A stretch of 16,757 nucleotides of DNA from an uncultured Bacteroidota bacterium (lineage in GTDB: Bacteria; Bacteroidota; Bacteroidia; Chitinophagales; Chitinophagaceae). How positions within the stretch are numbered: position 1 is the first letter of the stretch; each line of letters starts with the position of its first letter. The position numbers and the translations under genes are program-made. This document shows, piece by piece, positions 1 to 8,492 of this stretch. Below the pieces are notes generated by a model. The model did no database searches. It saw nothing but the letters and a program-made list of their open reading frames with translations, and was not told the DNA's origin. The stretch spans positions 1-16,757 of the forward strand of contig CAIWHI010000022.1 of assembly GCA_903912435.1 (NCBI GenBank), written 5' to 3'.

Positions 1-2214
1 GGTCCGGCAGGTTTCTCTACAACAATACAAAATCCTACACTGACACCATTTGTTGATTCAAATACCGGAACTTATAAGGTAATTGGTGTTACACAATATG
101 GTTGTGTGGATTCTAATACTATTTTGGCAACGTTGATGGATCCTCCACCAGCACCAATTATTACAGATCGTAACTATTGTCAATTCCAGGCATTTGTACC
201 ATTTGTTGTATCTGCTGTAGGTACTGTTTATTGGTGGCCGGGCGCTACAGGTGGCGTAAGCACAACAACAGCACCTACTGTAAATACCGCAATACCAGGT
301 TTATACAGGGTATGGGCTAGTCAGATAGTTGGTCATTGTGAAAGTGCACGCGGCACTGATTCTGTAAGAGTAACTACCAAGCCACCGGCTCCGGTTGTAA
401 CTGGATTAGAGCAATATTGTCAGTTTATTGGCCCATTAGATACTTTGGTGGTACATACAACAGTTTCAGGTATACCTTTATGGTACACTGCGCCAACAGG
501 TGGATCACCGTCTTATACCAACTTATGGCCAAATCTGAATGTTGCAGGAACTTATACTTTCTATGTTGCACAGGTTGACTCAGGTTGCTACAGTGACAGG
601 ACTACTGTTACAGAAATTATTCATCCTAAGCCAGCACCACCAACTGTTACTCCATATGCAATATGCCAGTTCAAAACTGATGGTCCATTAACATGCGTAT
701 TGTCAAATGCTACTGACTTTGCTACTTGGTTTGGTAATGGTATACCAGTAACAGGTACTACAGTATATCCTACACCACAAACTGATACAGTAAAGAGGGA
801 TACATTCTATGTAAATGAAACTTCAATATTCGGTTGTGTAAGTGATAAGGCAATGGATGTTATTAGGGTTAAGGCTCAGCCACCTGCACCTTTTACACAT
901 GATACTGCTTATTGCCAGTTCTCTACAGCTTCACCGTTATATATAGGAGCTGATAGTCTTGCAAATTCTACACTTAACTGGTATCTTGATGGTACATTGT
1001 TACCTCCAACACCTACACCATCTACTACCAACGTAGGTAATACTACATGGTATGTAAGCCAAACAATAGAAGGTTGTGAGGGTGATAGTACTGCATTGAC
1101 AGTAACTATTGTATTGCAACCATCATTTACCATCAGGGCCAGCAGTCCATGGGTTTGTCAGTACGATTCTCTTACACTTGAGTATGTAGGTGCTCCATTA
1201 GCTGATGCTGCTTATCATTGGTACTTCCCTTACGGTGATTCACTTGCAGATGGTGGTACACTTAGTGACCCTACTACACATGTTAAGTTTGATAACGCTA
1301 GTGACAGTACTTATGTAGTGTTGTTTGCTAGTGATGATTTTGGAAAATGCTTCGCATTTGATACAATTAGGATTAGAGTGGTTCCTCATCCTGTAGCTGT
1401 ATCTTATACTAAGCAGGATGTATGCCAGGGCGATACTACTTCACTGGCTATCACTTCAAAGACTGATAACGCTTACAATTATATTTGGTCGGTGAATAGT
1501 ACTGCACCTTATACAAGCACACCATTGTTCAACTCTTCATCGGTTATAGTAATTGCTGCCAATTCAAATACCGGCGGACCTTACAATATCTCATGGTTAG
1601 ATACCGGTATGTTTATAATCCAGTTGAATACATATACTGAAGAGGGCTGTACTTCAAAACCAACTTATGATACTGTACATGTTCACGCAATTCCGAATTC
1701 TACATTCAGGATTGAATTGATACCAAATACATTGTGTATTGAAGACAGTGTATTGTTCATCGCCAATGTTATTGACTACAATTTGAGTTATGCATGGGCT
1801 CCTGAACATTCATTCACCAATGCAAATGCACCGGAAGCATGGGATAGGGTTGAACAAAGTTCATCTGATGTTACACTTACCGTAACTGATCCGTTTGGTT
1901 GCTATTCTAAATCAGATTTAGTACTGAATCCTGGAACATGTTGCACTGTAGCTTTCCCTAATGCATTTACTCCTAATGGTGACGGTCATAATGATGTATT
2001 CAAACCATTGTACCAGGGTTTCCATAGATTCCATGAGTTTAGGATTCAGAACCGTTGGGGTCAGACCGTGTTTAATTCTGCAAACAGCGATAATAGCTGG
2101 GACGGTAATTACAATGGTGTACCTCAGGATATGGGAGTTTACTATTACTTTATCAGTTATGATTGTGGTGGTAAGACCATTGAAGAGTCTGGTGATGTTA
2201 CTTTGGTAAGATAA
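1..2214 (+). CDS. T9SS type B secreted modular Ig/PKD-like surface protein, 5' end outside window
   Basis: The reading frame is open from base 1 to the TAA at 2212-2214, giving 737 visible residues. The first in-frame GTG (106) is internal, because homology to the paralogs at 2450 and 8493 continues upstream of it, so the true start lies to the left. Visible order: end of an Ig-like module (residues about 1-45), four Ig-like 'CHU_C-associated' repeats (about 47-127, 130-210, 212-293, 297-373), each with a YCQF or ICQF motif and a late Cys (GC, HCES, GCYS, GCVS, GCEG), three further PKD/Ig-like modules (about 377-463, 465-562, 565-643), and a CHU_C tail (about 648-737) with FTPNGDGHND, NRWGQTVF, WDGNYNGVPQD and terminal LVR. 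This tail is the family signature for type B T9SS export. The role is inferred to be a surface adhesin or stalk protein. By comparison with the paralogs, roughly 300 N-terminal residues including the signal peptide are missing. The binding target is unknown. Confidence 0.9.
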   Translation, partial: GPAGFSTTIQNPTLTPFVDSNTGTYKVIGVTQYGCVDSNTILATLMDPPPAPIITDRNYCQFQAFVPFVVSAVGTVYWWPGATGGVSTTTAPTVNTAIPGLYRVWASQIVGHCESARGTDSVRVTTKPPAPVVTGLEQYCQFIGPLDTLVVHTTVSGIPLWYTAPTGGSPSYTNLWPNLNVAGTYTFYVAQVDSGCYSDRTTVTEIIHPKPAPPTVTPYAICQFKTDGPLTCVLSNATDFATWFGNGIPVTGTTVYPTPQTDTVKRDTFYVNETSIFGCVSDKAMDVIRVKAQPPAPFTHDTAYCQFSTASPLYIGADSLANSTLNWYLDGTLLPPTPTPSTTNVGNTTWYVSQTIEGCEGDSTALTVTIVLQPSFTIRASSPWVCQYDSLTLEYVGAPLADAAYHWYFPYGDSLADGGTLSDPTTHVKFDNASDSTYVVLFASDDFGKCFAFDTIRIRVVPHPVAVSYTKQDVCQGDTTSLAITSKTDNAYNYIWSVNSTAPYTSTPLFNSSSVIVIAANSNTGGPYNISWLDTGMFIIQLNTYTEEGCTSKPTYDTVHVHAIPNSTFRIELIPNTLCIEDSVLFIANVIDYNLSYAWAPEHSFTNANAPEAWDRVEQSSSDVTLTVTDPFGCYSKSDLVLNPGTCCTVAFPNAFTPNGDGHNDVFKPLYQGFHRFHEFRIQNRWGQTVFNSANSDNSWDGNYNGVPQDMGVYYYFISYDCGGKTIEESGDVTLVR

Positions 2215-2230
2215 TTTTCCAATAATTTTG

Positions 2231-2264
2231 AAAAGGGCTATTTCTTTACGGAAATAGCCCTTTT
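2231..2264 (+). terminator. Rho-independent terminator after the first CHU_C gene
   Basis: A perfect 14-bp inverted repeat (2231-2244 with 2251-2264) encloses a 6-nt loop (TTTACG). The 3' arm ends in TTTT and is followed by CACTTTTT. It begins 17 bases after the stop codon. The A-rich 5' arm would let it act in both directions, but there is no convergent gene here. It separates this gene from the next paralog. Confidence 0.9.
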
Positions 2265-2313
2265 CACTTTTTACACCACGTTAATTTATTGTTAGCTTTT
2301 AATATTATTAACT

Positions 2314-2357
2314 TTGGTTAGTAATTACCCAACGATTTTGTATTATTACATGTCTAT
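2314..2357 (+). promoter_or_regulatory. Upstream element shared with the paralog at 8493
   Basis: Three blocks, TTGGT (2314-2318), TACCCAAC (2326-2333) and TGTCTAT (2351-2357), recur in the same order and with identical spacing upstream of the gene at 8493 (8367, 8379, 8404). The sequence between blocks has diverged. The last block ends 92 bases before the ATG here and 82 bases before it there. This is seen directly. A role as activator site or promoter-proximal control element is inference; it could also be residue of the duplication that made the two genes. Confidence 0.45.
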
Positions 2358-2392
2358 AATGATAGAAATCGGTTTTTTTTCATGATTTTCGT

Positions 2393-2421
2393 TTTGATAT
2401 TTAAAAATTGTATTAGCTTTA
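2393..2421 (+). promoter_or_regulatory. Possible promoter for the gene at 2450
   Basis: TTTG (2393-2396), a 17-bp gap, then TAGCTTTA (2414-2421), which matches the Bacteroidota -7 consensus TAnnTTTG except at the last base. It would start transcription about 20-25 bases before the ATG. The AT-rich context makes chance matches likely. Confidence 0.25.
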
Positions 2422-2449
2422 GTCTGGCTTTTCTAATAAATTACCATAT

Positions 2450-5029
2450 ATGAGAAAGATATTTGCAATAGTAACCCTGATTATTTTTTCTATTACTGCC
2501 AGGGCTGCATTTACACCAATTACCCATTTTGTTGGTCCGGCTGTTTATGGTAGTAGAACCATCACTGTATCTACTACTGGTGCTACTACTACCTATTTTG
2601 ATCCTTGTTTGCTTACTACATTGTATTGGGCAGGTAATACAGGGCCAGGGAGCTATATTTATAACTTTAGTGCACCGGTTTATTCTATTAATGTCACTTG
2701 TGATTACTTGAACAGTGGAACATTTGGTACCGGTGAATACCTGAGTATGAAAATTAATGGGGTATTTTATTCTTTAACTCCTGCAGATATGATTTCCTAC
2801 AATGTTTGTGGGCTTGCCGGAAGTGCGCTTACAAGTTATCTTTTTACAGGTTTTTTAATGGGTCCTGCAACTGCAGGTTTTGATTATAATGGTGGGATTT
2901 TTACGATCACTCTTCCTGGGTGTTCAGGTATCAATTCATGTGAGGTATACTGTAATGGTAGTATTGGCGGAGTTACCTATAAGATTGGATTTGATAGTGT
3001 AAGAGCTGGTAGTTGTGTGCATGCAATAAGTAACAATCCATGCATAGGAGATACTATTAAATTTGATATGATTGGTGATTCAACTCTTGCAACTTATTTT
3101 TGGTGGGGACCAGGAGGGTGGACCAGTACCTTGAAAAATCCACATATCTTTCCTTCAGTTTTTGCTGATTCTGGTTTGTATCATTGTGTAAGAACACAAG
3201 GTGTAGCACATGATACGGATAGTGTATTTGTACATGTTTATCCACTTCCAGTTATTGTTCTGACAAACAATGCCCCATTATGCTCAGGTCTTATTGATAC
3301 TTTACGTATTTCATTAACTCCTGCCACCGCTGGTGAAACTTTTAGCTGGACGGGCCCCAATTCTTTTACATCTATACTTCAAAATCCTACAAAGAATGGC
3401 TTTAGCCCGCTCGACGTAGGTACTTATTCTGTAACAGCAATATCGGCATATGGGTGTAAGGCATCAGGAACCATTTATGCGGGCTTGGTTCCGCCCCCAC
3501 CACCACCTATTATTACAGGTGATACTTCATATTGTTATGGTGATCCCTTCAGGCCTTTTTCAGTATCTGCAGTAGGTGTCGTTAGATGGTATCCTACGGC
3601 AACAAGTACTACAGGCACTACCACTGCTCCTACCGTAAATACTAGTTTGGCCGGTACCTATACCTTTTATGCAAATCAAACAATAGGTAGTTGTGAAAGT
3701 AATAAATCATCAATTACAGTAAAGGTTTATCCTCAAATAGTACCTGCATTTACTACAATTATTAACAGGGGTTGTGATAGGGATACTGTTGATTTTATAA
3801 ATAATTCTACTGGTGCTACTCAATATTTATGGCATTTTGGTGATGGCACGGCTAGTAGTAGTGCTACAAATCCACATCATGTTTATCTCTCTCATGCCCT
3901 TGAATCTGTTAGTTTGGTATGTACCGGTATTAAGCCTTCCTGTTTTCAGACAGTTACATTACAAGTGGATACAAGGCATAGTGTAACCGCTGATTTTTCT
4001 ATTCCAATTGATACGGTTTGTCTTGGTCAACCAATATCTATGGTCGATAATTCAAGTGCTACAGTGTATATACCAACAGGTATTGCTTCGCCTGGTGTTA
4101 TTACCCAGTATCATTGGGATTTGGCAGATGGTACCACCGATGCAAGTACAAACCCTACGCATACCTATCTTGCAGCCGGATATTATACGCCTACTTTAAC
4201 AGTTACAGATAGTATAGGTTGTACCTCACGAATAAAGAAAGATTTGTATGTACTTGAAGTATCCATTTCTTCTTTCCATGATACAGTATTGTGTTTGACA
4301 TCACCATTATTAATGCGCAATTCTGTAACATTATACCCTAACCTTGTTCTGCCTTTTACTTACTTGTGGACTGGGTCTGCAGGCTTGTCTGATACGAGTG
4401 CAAGGGAGCCTTATTTTGATTTGATAGGGTTATATACTTATACTTTCACTGCTACACTTAATGGTTATGGATGTAGTGCTGCAACTGTTCTTACTGTAAA
4501 TTCTATTAAAGGTGCACCTGTTACAAAAGTTACTGCGTCAACTACAATTGCTTATGGTAATAGTATACAGTTGAATGCTGATAATGAAGTATTCTATCAT
4601 TGGATGCCTGATGATGGTAGCCTTAATGACAGGAATATCTCTAATCCTATTGCCACGCCATCTAAGACTACATTATACACGGTTTATGGTTACGACCAAT
4701 TTGGTTGTTTAGATAGTTCTTATGTTACTATCTATGTGGATAGTACAATGGTAGAGGATGCACCTACAGGGTTTACCCCAAATGGTGATGGTTTAAATGA
4801 TGTTTATCACTTAGTAGGTGTTAAATACAGGACCCTGGTAGATTTTAGAATTTACAACCGTTGGGGGCAACAAGTATTTTATACCACTAATTATAAAGAT
4901 GGATGGGATGGCAACTATAATGGTGTTCCACAAGATGTAGGTACTTATTTCTACACCATAGTTGTGGCAAGACCGGGTGGTGAAGGTGATAATAAAGTTT
5001 ATAAGGGTGAGCTGACATTGATAAGATAA
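2450..5029 (+). CDS. T9SS type B secreted modular protein with Ig-like and PKD domains (paralog of 8493)
   Basis: 859 residues. The ATG at 2450 opens a clear signal peptide (MRKIF, hydrophobic core, likely cleavage near ARA-A at 19-20). Residues about 21-190 form an N-terminal module that I cannot name, shared with the gene at 8493 (motif KINGVFYSLT at 101-110, W.GN at 60-63). Next come Ig-like modules (191-266, 267-347), a CHU_C-associated Ig repeat (352-428, YCYGD ... SCES), PKD domains (431-508 with YLWHFGDG; 511-604 with YHWDLADG and GYYTPTLTVTD), two more beta modules (606-688, 690-766) and a CHU_C tail (770-859: GFTPNGDGLNDVYH, NRWGQQVF, WDGNYNGVPQDVG, terminal TLIR). Export through the T9SS to the cell surface follows from the tail family; adhesion is inferred from the architecture. 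The whole protein aligns with 8493 and the tail is about 85% identical by eye. The next gene starts 112 bases downstream and no good promoter was seen for it, so partial co-transcription is possible. Confidence 0.93.
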   Translation: MRKIFAIVTLIIFSITARAAFTPITHFVGPAVYGSRTITVSTTGATTTYFDPCLLTTLYWAGNTGPGSYIYNFSAPVYSINVTCDYLNSGTFGTGEYLSMKINGVFYSLTPADMISYNVCGLAGSALTSYLFTGFLMGPATAGFDYNGGIFTITLPGCSGINSCEVYCNGSIGGVTYKIGFDSVRAGSCVHAISNNPCIGDTIKFDMIGDSTLATYFWWGPGGWTSTLKNPHIFPSVFADSGLYHCVRTQGVAHDTDSVFVHVYPLPVIVLTNNAPLCSGLIDTLRISLTPATAGETFSWTGPNSFTSILQNPTKNGFSPLDVGTYSVTAISAYGCKASGTIYAGLVPPPPPPIITGDTSYCYGDPFRPFSVSAVGVVRWYPTATSTTGTTTAPTVNTSLAGTYTFYANQTIGSCESNKSSITVKVYPQIVPAFTTIINRGCDRDTVDFINNSTGATQYLWHFGDGTASSSATNPHHVYLSHALESVSLVCTGIKPSCFQTVTLQVDTRHSVTADFSIPIDTVCLGQPISMVDNSSATVYIPTGIASPGVITQYHWDLADGTTDASTNPTHTYLAAGYYTPTLTVTDSIGCTSRIKKDLYVLEVSISSFHDTVLCLTSPLLMRNSVTLYPNLVLPFTYLWTGSAGLSDTSAREPYFDLIGLYTYTFTATLNGYGCSAATVLTVNSIKGAPVTKVTASTTIAYGNSIQLNADNEVFYHWMPDDGSLNDRNISNPIATPSKTTLYTVYGYDQFGCLDSSYVTIYVDSTMVEDAPTGFTPNGDGLNDVYHLVGVKYRTLVDFRIYNRWGQQVFYTTNYKDGWDGNYNGVPQDVGTYFYTIVVARPGGEGDNKVYKGELTLIR

Positions 5030-5040
5030 TTTTTTTTGAT

Positions 5041-5091
5041 GAAAAGAGGAAGGAAGTATTGGGATTTGTGAATGTCTTCCCATTTCTTTTC
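5041..5091 (+). terminator. Weak terminator-like hairpin
   Basis: GGAAG (5052-5056) pairs with CTTCC (5076-5080), with an inner ATT/AAT extension (5058-5060 with 5071-5073). The sequence downstream is pyrimidine-rich (CATTTCTTTTCTGATTTCTT). An alternative register pairs GAAAAGA plus GGAAG (5041-5052) with CTTCC and, after a 4-nt bulge, TCTTTTC (5085-5091). It is much weaker than the terminators at 2231 and 11053, so read-through into the gene at 5142 is plausible. Confidence 0.35.
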
Positions 5092-5141
5092 TGATTTCTT
5101 CAATTGAAATAGTTTTCGCATATTAAATTCTATATTTAGAA

Positions 5142-8063
5142 ATGAACAGGATTTTCGCAATTGTAATTGTTTGTCTACTTATTGCAGGGAATTCTTTCTC
5201 GCAATTTAGTGTATCACTTGCGGGAAGTACACTTATTACAACCGGCTGGAATATAGGAGGTTACGGCACTGCTGTAGATAGCACTGTGCGATTAACCACT
5301 GCAAGTACTAATGAAAATGGTTATGTCTATTACGATTCTGCAGTAAATCTTACCTCATGTGCCCAGTTTACAGTTGATTTTGATTATCAGATAACACGGT
5401 CAGGCAGTTCAGCTTTAGCTGATGGGATAGCATTCTTTTACATCAGCAATCCACCAGTAGGTTTTATTACAGGTGGCGGATTGGGTTTGCCTAATCCTGT
5501 TACCGGACTTGTATTTACTTTAGATACATGGGATAATGATGGTGATGGTTTGAATCCGGAAAGCGAACTGTACGGATATACAACAGCATCAACTTACAGT
5601 GAGGCAAATAGAACCCAATTGATTACAACAATACGGGGTGGTGAAACATTTATGGGTGATGGTACCTGGCACCATATTAAGCTTACCTACAATTCGGGCA
5701 ATATCAATGTGTATTTTGATTATAGTGCTGTAGCGGGCATGACAGGTTTTTACCTCATTACTATTCCTGCAGGTTATTTTGGATTCAGTTCAAGTACTGG
5801 TGCTGCATTTAGTACGCAGAGTGTAAAATCTATTTATATTACAGCAACCGGGGTAGCCCCGGCGCCTACAGTTACTTCTCCGGTTACCTATTGCCAGTAT
5901 GCTATTTCTGATACATTGTCAGCTACAGGTATTGGGCCTTTTCATTGGTATACTACAGATACAGGCACTATACCTTTGTCAGGAAGTCCGAGACCAAATA
6001 CTTCAGTACCGGGTTCAACATGGTATTATGTAAGGCAGGGTACTAATCCCTGTATAAGCGTCCCTGATTCTATACAAGTAATTGTAAATCCTCAGCCAGT
6101 TGCACCAATAATAAGTGGTACTACTGTTTACTGCCAGGATTCAGTTTTTGTTCCATTTACTGTTAGTGGCACTACTGGTACTATTTTATGGTATACAAGT
6201 GCTACAGGAGGTGTGGGGAGCGCAACACCACCAGTAGTAAATACCACCATACCTGGTACTACCACATATTGGGCTACACAAACAGTACTAGGGTGTGAAA
6301 GTCAGCGTTCCTCTATTACCGTAACAGTACATACTGCACCATCAATGCCCACAATAACTGGTACTAGTGTCTATTGCCAGTTTTTCCCTTATATCCCTCC
6401 TACGGCTACAACTACCGGAACTGGTAGTAACATTATGTGGTATACAACCGCTACCGGCGGAGCAGGTACCACAATTGTGCCCACTGTAAATACGAATGTG
6501 GCAGGTACATATGTACTTTATGCAACCCAAATGGATTCGGGTTGCATAAGCCCAAGGGCTTCATTTACAATCACAGTAAATCCGAAACCGGTACCACCGG
6601 TTATTTCAGCTTTGCCAAGCAATTATTGTCCTGGTCAGGCTTTTGTTCCATTTACTGTTACAAGTGGTATAGGTATTCTTTGGTATAATAGTGCGAGTGG
6701 AGGGGTAGGTGTTTCTATTGCACCGGGAGTTAATACTATTGTACCTGGTACCTATACATTTTGGGCATCACAAACGGTAGCAGGTTGTGAAAGTGACCGG
6801 ACCATGGTAAGAGTTACAGTTGCAGATAGCCTGTCAGCGGGATTTTCTTATCAGCTAAAATATGGCTGTAGTCAGGATACAGTTTATTTTACTAATATGT
6901 CGGGTGGTGCAAGTAATTATAACTGGCGGTTTGGCGATAATAGCCCGCAATCTTTAGATGTAAATCCTACCCACTACTATATATCGCATGGTAAAGATAC
7001 TGTTACTTTAATTGCTGTAATGTCGCCATGTTTTGATAGTGTGAAACAAGTAATAGACCATACCCATTCTTTGGTAGGGCAATTTCAGGCAGATTCTACT
7101 ATTATTTGCCAGGGCAGGAAAGTTTCTTTTACTGACGGATCTACTGGAATGGGAATTAATTATTATTGGAGTTTTGGTGATGGATATAATAGTGCATTAG
7201 CTAATCCTATCCATACCTATCCACATACAGGTGTTTATAAAGTTACTGAGATAGTTACTGATTTTGTGCCTTGTAGCGATACTATTTATACAACTATCTC
7301 TGTAGATAGTATAAGCCCTATACATATTGCAGTAACTGATACCGTATTGTGTAGTGGCAACTATATAACTCTTATAGGTCTTTATTCGTCAATAGGCAAT
7401 ACAGGTATATCCTGGAATTTAGGAAACGGAGATATAATTAAGGATGTGAATCCATTATCCTATTCTTATTTAACCACAGGTACATTTACAGTTACCGCCT
7501 CGGCTACATACCGGCAGTGTCCGGATACGAGTATAAGTCGTAGGATAACAGTAATACCCACGCCTGTTATTAATTTGGGTAATGATACCTCAATTTGTAA
7601 GGGTAGCCAGCCATTTATACTAGCAGACAATATCAATAAAAATGCACCAGGTGCCACCTGGGAATGGAATACGGGGCAGACTACATCATCAATTGTAATT
7701 ACCGAACCTGGCGACTATATCGAGACTGTAAAAGTTGGAGGCTGTAGTTCTTCTTACAAAATAAGGATTGCCAACGATTGTTATGTTAATATTCCCAATG
7801 TATTTACTCCAAATGGCGATGGTCTAAATGACTTTTTCTTTCCACGCAATCTTTTATCTAGTGGCCTTACAGGTTTTAAAATGGAAATATACAATCGGTG
7901 GGGGCAAACAGTTTTTCTATCTACATCTACTGATGGAAGAGGATGGGATGGGCGTTTTAATGATGTAGATCAACCCGAAGGAGTATATGTATATTATATT
8001 GATGTTACTTTTAAGGATGGGCAACATGAGCATCATAAGGGAAACATTACCTTGTTGCGATAA
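5142..8063 (+). CDS. T9SS type B secreted protein with L-type-lectin-like head, Ig-like and PKD stalk
   Basis: 973 residues. The ATG at 5142 starts a signal peptide (MNRIFAIVIV..., likely cut at NSFS-Q, 20/21). Residues about 22-237 resemble a bacterial/legume L-type lectin sandwich: ADGIAFFYIS (93-102), GLVFTLDTWDNDGDG (122-136, an acidic loop where the family binds Ca2+), GDGTWHHIKLTYN (172-184) and a closing beta-strand pattern. Four CHU_C-associated Ig repeats follow (about 243-317, 321-398, 402-480, 484-561; YCQY, YCQD, YCQF, YCPG, each with ILWY/IMWY-type strands and a late Cys). Then come PKD domains (562-640 with YNWRFGDN; 645-722 with YYWSFGDG; 728-806), one more beta module (809-877) and a CHU_C tail (879-973: FTPNGDGLNDFFF, YNRWGQTVF, GWDGRFND, terminal LLR). 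The expected role is carbohydrate binding at the cell surface after T9SS export. The lectin head replaces the N-terminal module of its two neighbours. Lectin fold confidence is about 0.8; the ligand is unknown. Confidence 0.92.
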   Translation: MNRIFAIVIVCLLIAGNSFSQFSVSLAGSTLITTGWNIGGYGTAVDSTVRLTTASTNENGYVYYDSAVNLTSCAQFTVDFDYQITRSGSSALADGIAFFYISNPPVGFITGGGLGLPNPVTGLVFTLDTWDNDGDGLNPESELYGYTTASTYSEANRTQLITTIRGGETFMGDGTWHHIKLTYNSGNINVYFDYSAVAGMTGFYLITIPAGYFGFSSSTGAAFSTQSVKSIYITATGVAPAPTVTSPVTYCQYAISDTLSATGIGPFHWYTTDTGTIPLSGSPRPNTSVPGSTWYYVRQGTNPCISVPDSIQVIVNPQPVAPIISGTTVYCQDSVFVPFTVSGTTGTILWYTSATGGVGSATPPVVNTTIPGTTTYWATQTVLGCESQRSSITVTVHTAPSMPTITGTSVYCQFFPYIPPTATTTGTGSNIMWYTTATGGAGTTIVPTVNTNVAGTYVLYATQMDSGCISPRASFTITVNPKPVPPVISALPSNYCPGQAFVPFTVTSGIGILWYNSASGGVGVSIAPGVNTIVPGTYTFWASQTVAGCESDRTMVRVTVADSLSAGFSYQLKYGCSQDTVYFTNMSGGASNYNWRFGDNSPQSLDVNPTHYYISHGKDTVTLIAVMSPCFDSVKQVIDHTHSLVGQFQADSTIICQGRKVSFTDGSTGMGINYYWSFGDGYNSALANPIHTYPHTGVYKVTEIVTDFVPCSDTIYTTISVDSISPIHIAVTDTVLCSGNYITLIGLYSSIGNTGISWNLGNGDIIKDVNPLSYSYLTTGTFTVTASATYRQCPDTSISRRITVIPTPVINLGNDTSICKGSQPFILADNINKNAPGATWEWNTGQTTSSIVITEPGDYIETVKVGGCSSSYKIRIANDCYVNIPNVFTPNGDGLNDFFFPRNLLSSGLTGFKMEIYNRWGQTVFLSTSTDGRGWDGRFNDVDQPEGVYVYYIDVTFKDGQHEHHKGNITLLR

Positions 8064-8090
8064 TGGCTGACTTCTTGTTGTGTGTGCATG

Positions 8091-8106
8091 ATCGTTGAGA
8101 AACGAT
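8091..8106 (+). terminator. Short hairpin after the lectin gene, possible weak terminator
   Basis: ATCGTT (8091-8096) and AACGAT (8101-8106) form a perfect 6-bp stem closed by a GAGA loop of GNRA type. It lies 27 bases after the stop. No uninterrupted T-run follows (AATTAAATCTTT), so it may be an RNA 3'-end stabilising hairpin rather than an intrinsic terminator. Confidence 0.35.
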
Positions 8107-8366
8107 AATTAAATCTTTACACTTGATAACTTTTTCATTTGCCTTTCTGCTGCGTTACAATTCCAACAGTCTTTTGGTCTAAAATAATGTATTATTTACG
8201 AATTTTTCACCTCACCTAAAAGCAAAAATTTTTATGGCATTTGATAACCTTTCTTACATGATCCATTATAAGTGATTTTTCAAACTCAACTTTGGTTCGG
8301 TTACGTTATCATTACAATTTGTTGATTGCCAGATGGTCAACCTATAAATAATGGGAATTATTGAAA

Positions 8367-8418
8367 TTGGTAACCAAATACCCAACTAATTAGGTTATTT
8401 TACTGTCTATTTGGGTAT
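8367..8418 (+). promoter_or_regulatory. Upstream element shared with the paralog at 2450, with added inverted repeats
   Basis: TTGGT (8367-8371), TACCCAAC (8379-8386) and TGTCTAT (8404-8410) repeat the blocks at 2314, 2326 and 2351 with the same spacing. In this copy the first block is part of a palindrome, TTGGT-A-ACCAA (8367-8377). The second overlaps ATACCCAA (8378-8385), which pairs perfectly with TTGGGTAT (8411-8418). These symmetries are absent from the 2314 copy. A protein-binding site or RNA leader fold is possible. Confidence 0.45.
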
Positions 8419-8492
8419 AAATACTTTTTCTTTAAATAGTTGCATAAGAAAAAGAACTTTTTATTAATTTTATAGTCAATTTCTTTTCGAAA

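Larger units (their letters stand above)
8064..8492. other. 429-bp intergenic region upstream of the fourth CHU_C gene
   Basis: No coding sequence is supported. The left end has a short hairpin (8091-8106). The right end has the element shared with the 2450 gene (8367-8410) and an 8-bp inverted repeat (8378-8385 with 8411-8418). A poor -33/-7 candidate exists, TTG at 8440-8442 and TAATTTTA at 8465-8472 (22-bp gap, last base off consensus). Nothing else was recognised between 8107 and 8366. Confidence 0.6.

Noticed and set aside
106..108. GTG as the start of the first gene
   Set aside because: The frame is open to base 1 and the upstream residues continue an Ig-like module shared with two paralogs, so the start lies outside the window.
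2373..2380. T8 tract upstream of the 2450 gene as a phase-variation switch
   Set aside because: The run is short and in a very AT-rich intergenic region, and it does not fall in the spacer of a good promoter match.
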